Program-made: the position numbers and the translations under genes | The notes under the pieces: generated by a model | What the model saw: the letters and a program-made list of their open reading frames with translations, nothing else | Databases searched by the model: none | What the model was told of the DNA's origin: nothing | NCBI RefSeq assembly: GCF_000807255.1 | Contig: NZ_CP009268.1 | Span: 2,944,384-3,008,383, forward strand | Reading direction: 5' to 3' | DNA length: 64,000 bases | From: Clostridium pasteurianum DSM 525 = ATCC 6013 | GTDB lineage: Bacteria; Bacillota; Clostridia; Clostridiales; Clostridiaceae | In this document: piece by piece, positions 9,862 to 20,027 of the stretch | How the letters are laid out: each line of letters begins with the position of its first letter | Numbering within the stretch: position 1 is the first letter of the stretch

Positions 9862-9878
9862 GGGACTAAATATGTCCC
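9862..9878. promoter_or_regulatory. Small palindrome in the pfkA leader, possible operator
   Basis: GGGAC (9862-9866) and GTCCC (9874-9878) form an inverted repeat spaced by 7 nt, 24 nt before the pfkA start. GGGAC half-sites recall the repeats bound by glycolytic SorC-family regulators such as CggR, but the arrangement here is inverted and not the known CggR pattern. A possible -10/-35 pair lies just upstream (about 9890-9923). Confidence 0.3.
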
Positions 9879-10030
9879 ACACGCTTTATAAAATTCACTA
9901 TGAATTGAAATGTCCACCCTAAAAATTAATCACTCCGTCTTTATTCTAATAGAAATAGAGAAAAACTTCAATGCTTTATAACAAATATAATTAAATTTTA
10001 TTATATTATATAATAAATTAAAAATTATCC

Positions 10031-10062
10031 ATATTATTTTGTACTATTTTACAAAATAATAT
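10031..10062 (-). terminator. AT-rich stem-loop after dnaE
   Basis: Perfect 13-bp stem ATATTATTTTGTA (10031-10043) / TACAAAATAATAT (10050-10062) with a 6-nt loop, followed on the minus strand by ATAATTTTTAATTT. It starts 11 nt past the dnaE stop. It is weak in GC but long, and it separates dnaE from pfkA. Confidence 0.55.
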
Positions 10063-10072
10063 ACAATAATTG

Positions 10073-13000
10073 TTAACATACTTTTAGATTTTCCTCTCCA
10101 AATCTCTTCCTCAAAAAGTTTAATATCTCTATATCCTCTTTTATCCATAAACTGCTGGGAAGCATAAACTTTTTTCTTTCTTTCCTAGTACATATATATA
10201 TGGGCGTACTACCTTTAAATTCCGAAAGAAAATTTTCTATTTCTTTTATAGTATTTACAACCTGATTTTCATCTTCAATTTGAATATAAACCTTAGAACT
10301 ATTTATCTTTACCAATGGTTTTATATCCTCACATATAATTTTAGGTTGTTCATCTTCTCTTATGCTTACCCGTCCCTTTAGTATTATCATCTCATCTTCT
10401 TTTATAAGAATTTTAAACTTTTCAAGTACATTAGGAAAAATTATAACTTCTACGGAAGCATACATATCTTCAATTTTGCAAAATGCCATCATGGAGTTAT
10501 TTCTGGTTATTTTCTTTGTTACCTCTGTCAATATGCCGCCTATAACTACTCTATCCCCGTCTTTAACCTTATAGTTTTCAGAGGAATTTACTTCTTCCAA
10601 AGATTCTGCAATTACTATATCTGATATATTTGTATTTACTGAAGCATCTAAAGTTTCTTTATATTCATCTAAAGGGTGTCCCGATATATAGAGACCGGTC
10701 ATCTCTTTTTCCATTGTCAATATATATTTTTTTTGAAATTCTTTAATATCTGGATACTTTACATCCATATCACTATAAGAATTTTCACTATTCATTTGAT
10801 AATTACCAAATAAGCTTATCTGTCCGTCAATATTTTTCTTTCTCTGATTACTGATTCCATCCATTACTTTTTCATAAACCGCTAAAAGTCTTGACCTATA
10901 TATTTTAAAATAGTCAAAAGCTCCTACCTTTATGAGGCTTTCAACTGCTCTTTTATTTACTATTCCAATATCGACTTTGTTACAAAAATCAACAAAGTTT
11001 ATAAATTTACCTTTTTCATTTCTAGATTTAACTATACTCTCTATTACATTAACACCTACATTTTTAACTGCAGCCATTCCAAAACGTATTTTTTCATTTT
11101 TAACAGTAAATTTTGAAAAGCTTTCATTTATATCTGGCGGTAAAAGTTCTGTATTGATTTCTTTTGCAAATCTTACATAATATGCTACCTTTTCATTATT
11201 TCCCATTACACTGTTAAGCATAGCAGCTATAAATTCTGTTGGATAATACTTCATAAGATATGCAGTTTCATAGGCTACTACTGCATAAGCTGCTGCGTGA
11301 GATTTATTAAAAGCATAGCTTGCAAAGTCCATCATAGAATCAAATATTTTATTAGCAGCTGTTTCTGAAATACCATTTCTAAGACATCCTGCTACTTCTA
11401 TATTTCCCTCATCATCTGTAATTCCATATATAAAATTACGCCTTTCCTCTTCCATTACATGATGCTTTTTTTTCGACATAGCACGTCTTACCAGATCACT
11501 TCTTCCCATGGAATATCCTGCAAGATCCCTAACTATCTGCATAACCTGTTCCTGATAAACCATACAGCCATAGGTAACATTTAATATGTGCTCTAGTTCT
11601 GGTGTGATATATTCTTCTCCCTCTGGATCATTTTTGTTTTTTACATACCTTGGTATCTCTTTCATGGGACCAGGTCTATAAAGACTTATACCGGCTATTA
11701 TATCCTCAAAATTATCTGGTTTAAGTTCTTTCATAAAACTTGTCATTCCCGGAGATTCCAATTGAAATACTCCAACTGTTTTACCTTCTCCAATCATCTT
11801 ATATACTTTTTCATCATTAAAGTCTATAGAATCTAAGTCTATTTTTACCCCTTTATTATCCCTTATCATATTTACAGCATCTCTTAAAACTGTAAGTGTT
11901 CTCAGTCCTAAAAAATCCATCTTCAATAATCCAAGTTCCTCTAACGTATTCATAGTAAATTGAGTTACTATGGCATCTTCATTTCTAAGAAGTGGTACAT
12001 AATTTACTAAAGGCTGCGATGCTATAACCACTCCCGCAGCATGGGTTGATGTATGTCTTGGAAGCCCTTCCAAATCTCTTGAAATATCAATAAGAGTTTT
12101 AATTCTATCATCTTCCTCATAGATTTGTTTTAACTCCTGATTGATTTCAAGCGCTTTATCAATGGTAATATTCAACATAGAGGGTATCATTTTAGCTATT
12201 TTATCCACTTCCGCATAGGAATAATCCATTGCTCTTCCTACATCTCTTATGCAAGCCCTTGCTGCCATAGTTCCAAAGGTAACAATTTGTGAAACATTAT
12301 TTTTACCATACTTCTCTACCACATAATCTATAACTTCCTGACGTCTTTCATAACAAAAATCAGAGTCTATATCGGGCATAGATACTCTCTCTGGATTCAA
12401 AAATCTTTCAAAAATAAGATTATATTTTATAGGGTCTATCTTAGTAATTCCTAGGGTATAGGCTACTATAGAACCTGCTCCACTGCCTCTTCCTGGCCCT
12501 GTCATTATACCATTTTCTCTGGCAAATCTTATAAAATCCCATACTATTAAAAAATAATCCACATATCCCATTTCTTTTATTATTTTAAGTTCATAATCCA
12601 GTCTACCTGTAAGCTCATCTGTTACAGGATTATATCTCTTTTTTAGTCCCTCATAACAAAGGGCTTTCATATACTCAAAATGATCTAATCCTTCTTTTAA
12701 TGGAAAATTAGGCAATTTTGATTCATGAAATTTATAGTCAAAATTGCACTCTTGTGCAATTTTACAGGTATTATCCATAGCTTCTTGTACATAGGAAAAC
12801 TGTTTATACATCTCTTCTGGAGATTTTAAATAGAATTCATCAGAAGCATATCTCATTCTATTTTCCTCGTTGACAGTTTTTCCTGTTTGAATACATAGAA
12901 GGACATCATGAGATTTATAATCTCTTTTATCTATATAGTGTACATCATTGGTAGCTACAAGGGGGATTTCCAGTTCTTTTGACATATTTACCAGTTCCTC

Positions 13001-13576
13001 ATTTACCCTCAGCTGTTCATCAATTCCATGATATTGTAGTTCAAGATAAAATCCATCTTTAAATATATTTTTATAAAAAAGAGCAGCTTCTACTGCAGCT
13101 TCCCTACTTTTCTTTAAAATCTTAGATTGTACTTCTCCTCCCAAACAAGCACTTAGAGCAATTATTCCACTGCTGTGCTGTTTTAAAAAATCGTGATCTA
13201 CTCTAGGCTTATAATAAAATCCTTCAATGGAAGCAGAAGACACTATCTGCATTAGGTTCCTGTAGCCCTCTTCATTTTTTACCAATAATACAAGATGATA
13301 AGTTTCATTTTCTTTATCTGGATGTTTTATATGCATAGATTTTCCTGCTACATATACTTCACAGCCTATAATTGGTTTTATCCCAGCTTCTTTAGCAGCT
13401 TTATAAAAATCCACCACTCCATACATAGCACCATGATCTGTTATAGCAAGACTTTTCATTCCAAGTTCTTTAGCCCTTGAAACCAATTTTTTTATCTTAC
13501 CAGAACCATCTAAAAGACTATACTCTGTATGTACATGGAGATGAACAAAATCCTTATGTGAACTCTCCTTCTCCAT
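10073..13576 (-). CDS. dnaE: DNA polymerase III subunit alpha, DnaE type
   Basis: Replicative C-family DNA polymerase (1167 aa). It opens with a PHP domain (FVHLHVHTEYSLLDG, then ITDHGAMYG; residues about 8-210). The palm contains the catalytic acid motif MPDIDSDFCYERR near residue 400, preceded by GPGRGSGAGS. Next come SYAFNKSHAAAYA and a helix-hairpin-helix region, and a C-terminal OB fold (about 990-1070: GDRVVIGGILTEVTKKITR). There is no exonuclease domain, unlike PolC. In Firmicutes DnaE works beside PolC in primer extension and repair. It sits 12 nt after a Dabb-domain gene. Confidence 0.96.
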   Translation of the reverse strand: MEKESSHKDFVHLHVHTEYSLLDGSGKIKKLVSRAKELGMKSLAITDHGAMYGVVDFYKAAKEAGIKPIIGCEVYVAGKSMHIKHPDKENETYHLVLLVKNEEGYRNLMQIVSSASIEGFYYKPRVDHDFLKQHSSGIIALSACLGGEVQSKILKKSREAAVEAALFYKNIFKDGFYLELQYHGIDEQLRVNEELVNMSKELEIPLVATNDVHYIDKRDYKSHDVLLCIQTGKTVNEENRMRYASDEFYLKSPEEMYKQFSYVQEAMDNTCKIAQECNFDYKFHESKLPNFPLKEGLDHFEYMKALCYEGLKKRYNPVTDELTGRLDYELKIIKEMGYVDYFLIVWDFIRFARENGIMTGPGRGSGAGSIVAYTLGITKIDPIKYNLIFERFLNPERVSMPDIDSDFCYERRQEVIDYVVEKYGKNNVSQIVTFGTMAARACIRDVGRAMDYSYAEVDKIAKMIPSMLNITIDKALEINQELKQIYEEDDRIKTLIDISRDLEGLPRHTSTHAAGVVIASQPLVNYVPLLRNEDAIVTQFTMNTLEELGLLKMDFLGLRTLTVLRDAVNMIRDNKGVKIDLDSIDFNDEKVYKMIGEGKTVGVFQLESPGMTSFMKELKPDNFEDIIAGISLYRPGPMKEIPRYVKNKNDPEGEEYITPELEHILNVTYGCMVYQEQVMQIVRDLAGYSMGRSDLVRRAMSKKKHHVMEEERRNFIYGITDDEGNIEVAGCLRNGISETAANKIFDSMMDFASYAFNKSHAAAYAVVAYETAYLMKYYPTEFIAAMLNSVMGNNEKVAYYVRFAKEINTELLPPDINESFSKFTVKNEKIRFGMAAVKNVGVNVIESIVKSRNEKGKFINFVDFCNKVDIGIVNKRAVESLIKVGAFDYFKIYRSRLLAVYEKVMDGISNQRKKNIDGQISLFGNYQMNSENSYSDMDVKYPDIKEFQKKYILTMEKEMTGLYISGHPLDEYKETLDASVNTNISDIVIAESLEEVNSSENYKVKDGDRVVIGGILTEVTKKITRNNSMMAFCKIEDMYASVEVIIFPNVLEKFKILIKEDEMIILKGRVSIREDEQPKIICEDIKPLVKINSSKVYIQIEDENQVVNTIKEIENFLSEFKGSTPIYICTRKERKKFMLPSSLWIKEDIEILNFLRKRFGEENLKVC

Positions 13577-13588
13577 TTGACTCCTCCT

Positions 13589-13873
13589 CTATTCCTCAAA
13601 ATCCACAGAAGCAGAGCCCTCCAGCATAGGCTTTAAGTACTTTACTACTTCATTTACATGTACTGGATTCACCTGATAATTATCCATATCCTCTTTAGAA
13701 TCAAACTTAGTAATCAATGCTATATCATAGGATCTCTGTGAATGTACTACGTCTTCTCCAACTTTAATTTCCTTTAAAAAGGATATCTTTCCTTCCATGG
13801 AAAGAAGTAATTCTTTTGCCTTTTTAGTATTATTTCTATCCTTTAATTTAAAAAATACAATATGAGTAAACAT
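13589..13873 (-). CDS. Dabb (stress-responsive A/B barrel) family protein
   Basis: Small protein (94 aa) starting MFTHIVFFKLKD with the alternating beta/alpha pattern of the dimeric ferredoxin-like Dabb fold, and SYDIALITKFDSKEDMDNYQ followed by HVNEVVKYLKPM, the family's middle and end blocks. The function is unknown; some Dabb proteins are stress-induced or bind small aromatics. AAGGAGGAG lies just before the ATG. It is probably co-transcribed with dnaE downstream. Confidence 0.82.
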   Translation of the reverse strand: MFTHIVFFKLKDRNNTKKAKELLLSMEGKISFLKEIKVGEDVVHSQRSYDIALITKFDSKEDMDNYQVNPVHVNEVVKYLKPMLEGSASVDFEE

Positions 13874-13950
13874 AATAACTCCTCCTTATAAATTATATAA
13901 TATATGAAATCAAAAAAATTTCAACTCTATAATAAATTTAAAAAATCTAA

Positions 13951-15258
13951 CTACTTTTTGAGCACTTTTGCAGATAACATGAGTTTTGAAATTAATTCTT
14001 TATTACAATCAAACATATCAACCTGTACCTTAGAAAAATTTCTTCCCATATCTACTATTTCTGTAAAAACATCTATGACACTATCCATTTGAACTGGTTT
14101 CATAAAATACGTAGTAATACTATCTACGGAAACATTTATATTGTTTTTATGTCTTAATGTCATAATTCCCATAGTTGACAATAGCATATTCAATGAACTC
14201 CAAGAAGCAGTTCCTATAACATCTAACATCTCAGCTATTATTCTACCGTTAAAATGCATTCTTCCCAACTCATTATACTCATACTTAAAATTTTTAAGTA
14301 TAATGTCCTCAAGAGTTTCTCCTACTTGAGGCTGTCTTAATGCATATTGCAGGGCTTTTATAACATCTTCACGGTCAACTATACCTACTAATTCCTTATC
14401 TTCCATTACAAGGGCCAGTTCTACCCCTCCCCATCCCATAATATGAGCCGTATATGCTACAGTAGTCTTAGGAGTAACAGTCATTATATCTTTATTCATA
14501 AATTTACTTATAATTTCATCATTTTCTATATCAATATCTATATCTTTAAGCGTAATTATTCCCACTATTTTCTTATTACGATCCAGTATTAAATATTTAT
14601 CACGTTTAGTAGTTCTTAAAAGCTCTCTCCATTTACCTACAGAATCATCCATGTTCATATAATTTACATCTGATTCCATAATATCCTCTACTAATATGAT
14701 ATCTTTTTTTATAAGACTTTCTGATATTGCTTTATTTATCATAGTAGCAATAGTAAAACTGTCATAGGAAGAAGAAATTACAGGTAGCTCCTTATCATTT
14801 GCCAATTTCTTTATATTTTCTGCACATCCAAAGCTCCCTGCTATCAAAACAGCACAATTACTCATAAGTGCGAGGCTTTGTATATCCTCTCTGTTACCTA
14901 CAATGACAAGAGATCCCGGACTAATATATTTTTTTGCTGCATCATAGGTCATAGCACCTATTAAAAATTTATCGAGAGTTTTATGAATACCATTTTCTCC
15001 ACCAAGTATTGTTCCTTCAACTATATTTACAACCTCTGCGTAAGTTAAACTTTCAATACTTTTTTTTTCAACTTTATCAATTTTTATAGTTCCAACTCTT
15101 GGTATGGTAGTAACAATACCCATGGAGTCACATTCTTTTATAGCTCTATAGGCAGTTCCCTCGCTAACTTCTAATTTATTTGCTATGCCTCTAACCGATA
15201 TTTTAGTTCCTGATTTAAGTGAACGTACATAATTTATAATTTCCTGATGTTTTGACAT
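13951..15258 (-). CDS. ytoI: YtoI-like regulator: HTH, DRTGG, paired CBS and hotdog domains
   Basis: Protein of 435 aa with four parts. An N-terminal winged-helix (about 1-60; SVRGIANKLEVSEGTAYRAIK) is followed by a DRTGG domain (about 70-190). A CBS pair comes next (about 195-310, with LDRNKKIVGIITLKDI and MEDKELVGIVDREDV). The C-terminal hotdog thioesterase-like domain (about 320-435) includes FNGRIIAEMLDVIGTASW. This matches B. subtilis YtoI in layout. The CBS/DRTGG parts suggest adenine-nucleotide sensing; the target genes are not known. It is 6 nt downstream of whiA. Confidence 0.85.
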   Translation of the reverse strand: MSKHQEIINYVRSLKSGTKISVRGIANKLEVSEGTAYRAIKECDSMGIVTTIPRVGTIKIDKVEKKSIESLTYAEVVNIVEGTILGGENGIHKTLDKFLIGAMTYDAAKKYISPGSLVIVGNREDIQSLALMSNCAVLIAGSFGCAENIKKLANDKELPVISSSYDSFTIATMINKAISESLIKKDIILVEDIMESDVNYMNMDDSVGKWRELLRTTKRDKYLILDRNKKIVGIITLKDIDIDIENDEIISKFMNKDIMTVTPKTTVAYTAHIMGWGGVELALVMEDKELVGIVDREDVIKALQYALRQPQVGETLEDIILKNFKYEYNELGRMHFNGRIIAEMLDVIGTASWSSLNMLLSTMGIMTLRHKNNINVSVDSITTYFMKPVQMDSVIDVFTEIVDMGRNFSKVQVDMFDCNKELISKLMLSAKVLKK

Positions 15259-15264
15259 AAGTTT

Positions 15265-16218
15265 TTATCTTCCCTCTCTTCTGAGTTCTCCTGCAATTTT
15301 TTCAATTCTTCTAAGTCTATGGTTAACCCCTGATTTTCCCACTGGTGGATTCAACATCTGCCCCAATTCTTTAAGAGATTCATCTGGAAAATTTAATCTT
15401 ATTTCAGCTATTTCTTTAAGATTTTTAGGAAGCCTTGAAAGTCCTATTTCCTTTTCAATGAGCTTTATACTTTCCACTTGTCTCACTGCCGCATTAACAG
15501 TCTTACTGAGATTTGCAGTTTCGCAGTTAACCAATCTATTTACATTGTTTCTCATTTCTTTCATTATTCTAATATTTTCAAATTCTAAAAGACTGCTGTG
15601 AGCTCCAATTATATTCAATAAATCTACTATCTGCTCTCCTTCTTTTATATATACCACAAAACTGCTTTTTCTCTGTATAACCTTGGAATTCAATCCAAAA
15701 CTATTTATTATACTACTAAGCTCTCTTGAATACTGTTCATTGTGAGTTACAAATTCCAAATGATAAGTTTTTTCAGGATTACTAATACTTCCTCCACCTA
15801 AAAATGCACCTCTAATATATAATTTTTTATATTCATCTCCATTAATTATTCTTTCAGGAATACCATAATTTAATGATATAATACCATTATCTTCCTTCAG
15901 CACTCCTACTTCCTTCAAAATATCCCCTATATGCATTTCCTCACTTATGTGAACTATATATACATTACTTTTCTTTAGAGAATTACTTTTCTTCACCATT
16001 AGCTTAGTATGTATTTTAAAATGATCCTTTAACAATTTAAATATTAGTCTTGCTATAGCAGGATTCTCCGTAATAATTCTAAAATTTATTTTTTTATTTC
16101 CTACAAAAGAAAGAGTTCCACTTGCCTTCATTATACCAGATAATTCTGCTACAGCTTCCTTTTTTGAAAAATCAGTAAATCTGCAAATTTCATTTTTTAC
16201 TTTAGATGAAAATGACAT
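15265..16218 (-). CDS. whiA: WhiA sporulation/cell-division regulator
   Basis: DNA-binding protein with an N-terminal LAGLIDADG-like fold that has lost nuclease activity and a C-terminal helix-turn-helix (SRLPKNLKEIAEIRL...LKELGQMLNPPVGKSGVNHRL is read over the final 60 residues). The start is taken at the ATG at 16218, giving the family start MSFSSKVKNE; GAGGAG lies 10 nt before it. The ATG at 16236 overlaps that SD. The product is 317 aa. It is the third gene of the conserved rapZ-yvcK-whiA cluster. Confidence 0.95.
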   Translation of the reverse strand: MSFSSKVKNEICRFTDFSKKEAVAELSGIMKASGTLSFVGNKKINFRIITENPAIARLIFKLLKDHFKIHTKLMVKKSNSLKKSNVYIVHISEEMHIGDILKEVGVLKEDNGIISLNYGIPERIINGDEYKKLYIRGAFLGGGSISNPEKTYHLEFVTHNEQYSRELSSIINSFGLNSKVIQRKSSFVVYIKEGEQIVDLLNIIGAHSSLLEFENIRIMKEMRNNVNRLVNCETANLSKTVNAAVRQVESIKLIEKEIGLSRLPKNLKEIAEIRLNFPDESLKELGQMLNPPVGKSGVNHRLRRIEKIAGELRREGR

Positions 16219-16339
16219 TTTTATTCTACTCCTCATTTATTTTTAGTTTAAATATTTAAAAGTATAAGACTCCAATATATTTAATGTTAAAATTCTTTTA
16301 TTTAGCTAAAAATAAACAATCAATACACCTCTTTGATTT

Positions 16340-17686
16340 TTATTCTTTTCTTTCAAATCCTTTGTTTTCTTTTAATCTCTCAGACAAATAGAAATATTCA
16401 ATAATTTTCTTTCGATCGTAGAACAATTTCTTATCCATAATAGTTTCAACTAATATATCTGCTAATCTCTCTGAATCATGTCTTACATATCCATTTTTAA
16501 TCTTTATAAATTTACCCTTAACGGTTCCTACACCCATTTTTTTCAGAGTTTCTTCATCTATATTAACTAATTCTGAAGTCTTCTCAAGATACTTATCCTG
16601 AAGTACCTCATCTATTTCTTCAGTGTTTATCACCGTATAATCTACTATACCATCTCCTACATGTTTATATATAGCTTTTATGTGATCCGATACAGAATAC
16701 CCATCTGTTTCTCCAGGTTGAGTCATTATATTGGAAACATATAATCTCAAAGCTTTTGTCTTATGCAGTGCAGAAGCTATGTCCTTTACCAAAAGATTTG
16801 GAATTACGCTGGTGTAAAGACTTCCCGGGCCGAGTATTATTGCGTCTGCTTCTAATATAGCATTAATGGCTTCAGTTAGTGCCTTTACATCTTTAGGATT
16901 TATAAATATTCTTTCAATAGCACTTTCATATTGTTTTACAGCTTCCGGAATATTTGATTCACCTTCTACAATTACTCCATTTTTCAGTTCCGCTTTTAGA
17001 GTGACATTTTCCAAAGTTACAGGTACAACTCTACCAGTTACAGCTAATACAGAACTCATCTTTCTTACAGCTTCCTCAAAATTATTTGATAATCCATCCA
17101 TAGCTGCTAAAAATAGATTACCAAAACTTTGATTTTTAAGCCTTCCATCTTTAAATCTATACTGTAATAATTCCTCCATTAATGGTTCTGTATCTGATAA
17201 AGCTAAAATACAGTTTCTTATATCTCCAGGAGGAAGCATTCCAAGATCTTCTCTTAAATCCCCTGAGCCGCCTCCATCGTCAGCTACTGTAACGATTGCT
17301 GTTATATTTGATGTATAATATTTTAATCCTCTAAGCATAGTGGAAAGTCCTGTTCCACCACCTATGGCAACAATTTTAGGTCCCTTTACTAAAAGTCTCT
17401 TTTCATATATAAGATTTCCAAGTTTTCTTGAGTCCAAAGATACATTTAAGTATCCTTTATTTATTAACGCAATAATAGATTTCATTCCCTGAGTTACTGA
17501 CATATAAAGTATGAAAGCTCCGCTTATTATAAGAAATATATAATAAGCATTATATTCCTTACTATAAAACCTGCTTTTATTAATAATCTCTGCTAATCCA
17601 AAGGTAATCAGCATAATTCCTAGGATTCCAAGCATTACCCATCTCTTAACTTTAATGCCAGGTCTGATCCAATCTATTAGCTTCAT
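16340..17686 (-). CDS. yvcK: YvcK/CofD-like gluconeogenesis factor with N-terminal membrane anchor
   Basis: UDP-sugar-binding protein needed for growth on gluconeogenic carbon and for normal cell shape in Bacillus. It contains [13 protein letters not shown] (about residue 108), [22 protein letters not shown], and [17 protein letters not shown]. At 448 aa it is over 100 residues longer than B. subtilis YvcK because of an N-terminal extension with two hydrophobic segments (about 16-34 and 46-66), so this version is probably membrane-bound. The start overlaps the rapZ stop by 4 nt (translational coupling). Confidence 0.93.
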   Translation of the reverse strand: MKLIDWIRPGIKVKRWVMLGILGIMLITFGLAEIINKSRFYSKEYNAYYIFLIISGAFILYMSVTQGMKSIIALINKGYLNVSLDSRKLGNLIYEKRLLVKGPKIVAIGGGTGLSTMLRGLKYYTSNITAIVTVADDGGGSGDLREDLGMLPPGDIRNCILALSDTEPLMEELLQYRFKDGRLKNQSFGNLFLAAMDGLSNNFEEAVRKMSSVLAVTGRVVPVTLENVTLKAELKNGVIVEGESNIPEAVKQYESAIERIFINPKDVKALTEAINAILEADAIILGPGSLYTSVIPNLLVKDIASALHKTKALRLYVSNIMTQPGETDGYSVSDHIKAIYKHVGDGIVDYTVINTEEIDEVLQDKYLEKTSELVNIDEETLKKMGVGTVKGKFIKIKNGYVRHDSERLADILVETIMDKKLFYDRKKIIEYFYLSERLKENKGFERKE

Positions 17687-18567
17687 AATTTTTTACCACC
17701 TTTATTTACATCTTCATTAATATCTCTGTGGTCTACATTAACATTATGCCCTGAAGCCTTTAACTTTGAGTAAATAGAATTTGCTATAGTAACAGATCTG
17801 TGCCTTCCACCAGTACATCCAATGGAAACTATTAGCTGTCTTTTGCCTTCTTTTAAATAATGAGGAATTAAATACTCAAGCATATCAGCTAATTTATCTA
17901 TAAATACTCTAGTTTCTTCAAATCCCAATACATAATCACTTACGGGTTTATCATTTCCTGAGAAATACTTCAAATCCTGTATGTAAAATGGGTTTGGCAG
18001 GAATCTCACATCAAAAACCAAATCTGAATCCACTGGTATGCCGTATTTAAAGCCGAAGGACAGTACTGTTATAATAAGTTGAGTTTCCATCTGCCCTTCC
18101 TGTTCGTATATTTGAGTTATTTTTTCTCTTAGTTCTCTGGTAGTAAGATTAGAAGTATCTATTACATTATTTGCTCTATTTCTTACTTGTTTTAATTTTA
18201 ATCTTTCCAATTCAATGCCTTTTATAACTCTTCCTTGAGGTGAAAGTGGATGTTTTCTTCTAGATTCTTTATATCTCTTCACAAGTACTTCATCACTGGC
18301 ATCTAAGAATAATATTTCATATTTATATCCTGCATTTTCAAGCTTACTGAGATTTTCAAATAAATCATGAAAAAATTCTCCTCCTCTTATATCTATAACT
18401 AATGCTATTCTATCTATCTTACCCTCTGCTTGAAAACAGGCTTCTGCAAATTTTGATATTAAAGTTGGCGGTAAATTATCAACACAAAAATATCCTAAAT
18501 CCTCTAAACTTCTTATTGCATGAGTTTTACCAGCTCCTGATAATCCTGTAACAATTACAAATCTCAT
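17683..18567 (-). CDS. rapZ: RapZ/YvcJ nucleotide-binding protein
   Basis: P-loop protein of 294 aa with Walker A GLSGAGKT (residues 8-15), VDNLPPTLI, the middle block [20 protein letters not shown], and the C-terminal CTGGRHRSV of the ligand-binding domain. In E. coli the homologue is an adaptor for sRNA decay; in Bacillus YvcJ hydrolyses GTP and affects competence. First gene of rapZ-yvcK-whiA. The 327 nt between it and the next gene downstream (18895) is described under the terminator. Confidence 0.95.
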   Translation of the reverse strand: MRFVIVTGLSGAGKTHAIRSLEDLGYFCVDNLPPTLISKFAEACFQAEGKIDRIALVIDIRGGEFFHDLFENLSKLENAGYKYEILFLDASDEVLVKRYKESRRKHPLSPQGRVIKGIELERLKLKQVRNRANNVIDTSNLTTRELREKITQIYEQEGQMETQLIITVLSFGFKYGIPVDSDLVFDVRFLPNPFYIQDLKYFSGNDKPVSDYVLGFEETRVFIDKLADMLEYLIPHYLKEGKRQLIVSIGCTGGRHRSVTIANSIYSKLKASGHNVNVDHRDINEDVNKGGKKL

Positions 18568-18842
18568 AAATGCCTGATCTAGTTGTTATTAATATACTCT
18601 AAATCAGGGTTTCACCTACCTTTCTAATTCTAAATTCTCTCTTAAAACTAAAATTTCATTTATAGATATTCAATGTATAATTACATTGCTAATTAAATTT
18701 ATCAATTAAGCTATCAAAATATTATTTTAATAGTCTTTTAATTATAACATAAAGCTATCAAGCATGAAAATTCTATACTCTTAAATTTTATACATATTTA
18801 TTCCATTATCATCTTCCAAACTCATATTCATCAGATGAATCA

Positions 18843-18888
18843 TCAGAAAAGAAAGGTTGTCCTTAAAATTTACAATCTAAGGGCAACC
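18843..18888 (-). terminator. Intrinsic terminator after the ketopantoate reductase-like gene
   Basis: Eleven-bp stem GGTTGTCCTTA (18855-18865) / TAAGGGCAACC (18878-18888) with one G.U pair in the minus RNA, followed by TTTCTTTTC. The rest of the 18568-18894 gap is AT-rich, with no gene seen; it should hold the rapZ operon promoter. Confidence 0.75.
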
Positions 18889-18894
18889 TCTAAA

Positions 18895-19815
18895 TTAATT
18901 ATCTTTCTTTTCAATAACTTTTATTATACTATATAAAGTCCTATTTACAGGAGTATCCACCTTATATTTTTCTCCCAACTTACATATTGTACCTGCAAAC
19001 ATCTCTACCTCTGTTTCTCTGCAGCTTTCGATGTCCTGGAGCATTGAAGTTCTGCTATCAGGATTCATGCTATACAACACTTCATACCATCTTTTTACAT
19101 CATCATTATTTAAATTTACACCCACTTTTTCGGATAACTTTATTACTTCCATCATAGCTGAATCCATAAGATTTCTTGCTTCAACATTAGTCTGAAAAGC
19201 ACCATATTTAGCTCTTAACACTGCCGAAGATTGATTTATACTGACATTAATCATAAACTTCCACCATAGAGCATGCATCATATCTTCTGGAATTTCATAG
19301 GGTATATCAGCCTCTTCAAAAAGATCCTTTACCGCTTTTACTCTTTCTGAATAATTAACATTCTTTTTTTCTCCAAAAGTTATATTTCCACAGCTGGAAA
19401 ATTTAATATTATTTTTATCACGATTGCCATCAATACCAACACATAGGGAATAAAGCATTTTATCCATTCCAAACTTTTTACCGACTATTTCTTCGCTGGT
19501 AATTCCATTTAATAAAGATAATATAATGGTATTCTCTCCCACGTGATTTTTGATATCTTCCATAGCTTCTAACAACTGATTTGATTTTACAGCTATTAAA
19601 ATCAAATCTGCCGGCTCACATTTTTCTTCTGGAGTTACATATTTAAAATCATATTTTTTATCATTGATAAAAAATCCATTTTCTCTATACCTTTTTATCC
19701 TTTCACCGCCAGCTATAATTTTTATTGAGTCGGGATTCATGTCATATATTTTACTTCCATAAGCACAACCAATAGCTCCTAAGCCTATTAATGATACCTT
19801 TTTTATCTTCACCAT
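18895..19815 (-). CDS. 2-dehydropantoate 2-reductase family protein
   Basis: NADPH-dependent reductase of the PanE/ApbA family (ketopantoate to pantoate, coenzyme A synthesis). It shows the Rossmann motif GLGAIGCAYG, then LILIAVKSNQL and ILSLLNGITSEE (the family's Lys and Asn region), and the C-terminal helical block WWKFMINVSINQSSAVL with the expected Lys and Asn. Start at 19815: GGGAGG lies 5 nt upstream, whereas the longer frame begins with a TTG before the SD. Paralogues act on other 2-keto acids, so panE is not certain. It lies directly after a dispersed repeat (19840-19963). Confidence 0.8.
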   Translation of the reverse strand: MVKIKKVSLIGLGAIGCAYGSKIYDMNPDSIKIIAGGERIKRYRENGFFINDKKYDFKYVTPEEKCEPADLILIAVKSNQLLEAMEDIKNHVGENTIILSLLNGITSEEIVGKKFGMDKMLYSLCVGIDGNRDKNNIKFSSCGNITFGEKKNVNYSERVKAVKDLFEEADIPYEIPEDMMHALWWKFMINVSINQSSAVLRAKYGAFQTNVEARNLMDSAMMEVIKLSEKVGVNLNNDDVKRWYEVLYSMNPDSRTSMLQDIESCRETEVEMFAGTICKLGEKYKVDTPVNRTLYSIIKVIEKKDN

Positions 19816-19839
19816 CTTAACCTCCCTGTCTATCAATTT

Positions 19840-19963
19840 GAAGCAAGTTCTTAATTTAGGTGGGAATTCTTTTATCCCATCTGAATTTTAGAACTGCAAA
19901 TGCATGGCTTACTTTGCGTCGAACTCCCATTTGAAGAAGTTGAAGACTTACGCCAAGTTAGTC
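19840..19963 (-). repeat. Dispersed structured repeat, short copy (about 124 bp)
   Basis: Starts gaagcaagttcttaat and ends gacttacgccaagttagtc on the plus strand. It contains a long imperfect hairpin: arms about 19846-19866 and 19875-19895 (AAGTTCT...GTGGGA with TCCCA...AGAACT). A second copy lies at 33176-33409. Both copies are on the same strand and sit 20-60 nt upstream of a minus-strand start codon. No transposase is nearby; it may be a MITE/REP-type element or the relic of an IS end. Confidence 0.75.
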
Positions 19964-20027
19964 ATGTGAAAAGTTTATATAAATATGATAGCATAAAAGA
20001 TTAATTTTATGCTTTAAAAACATAAAA

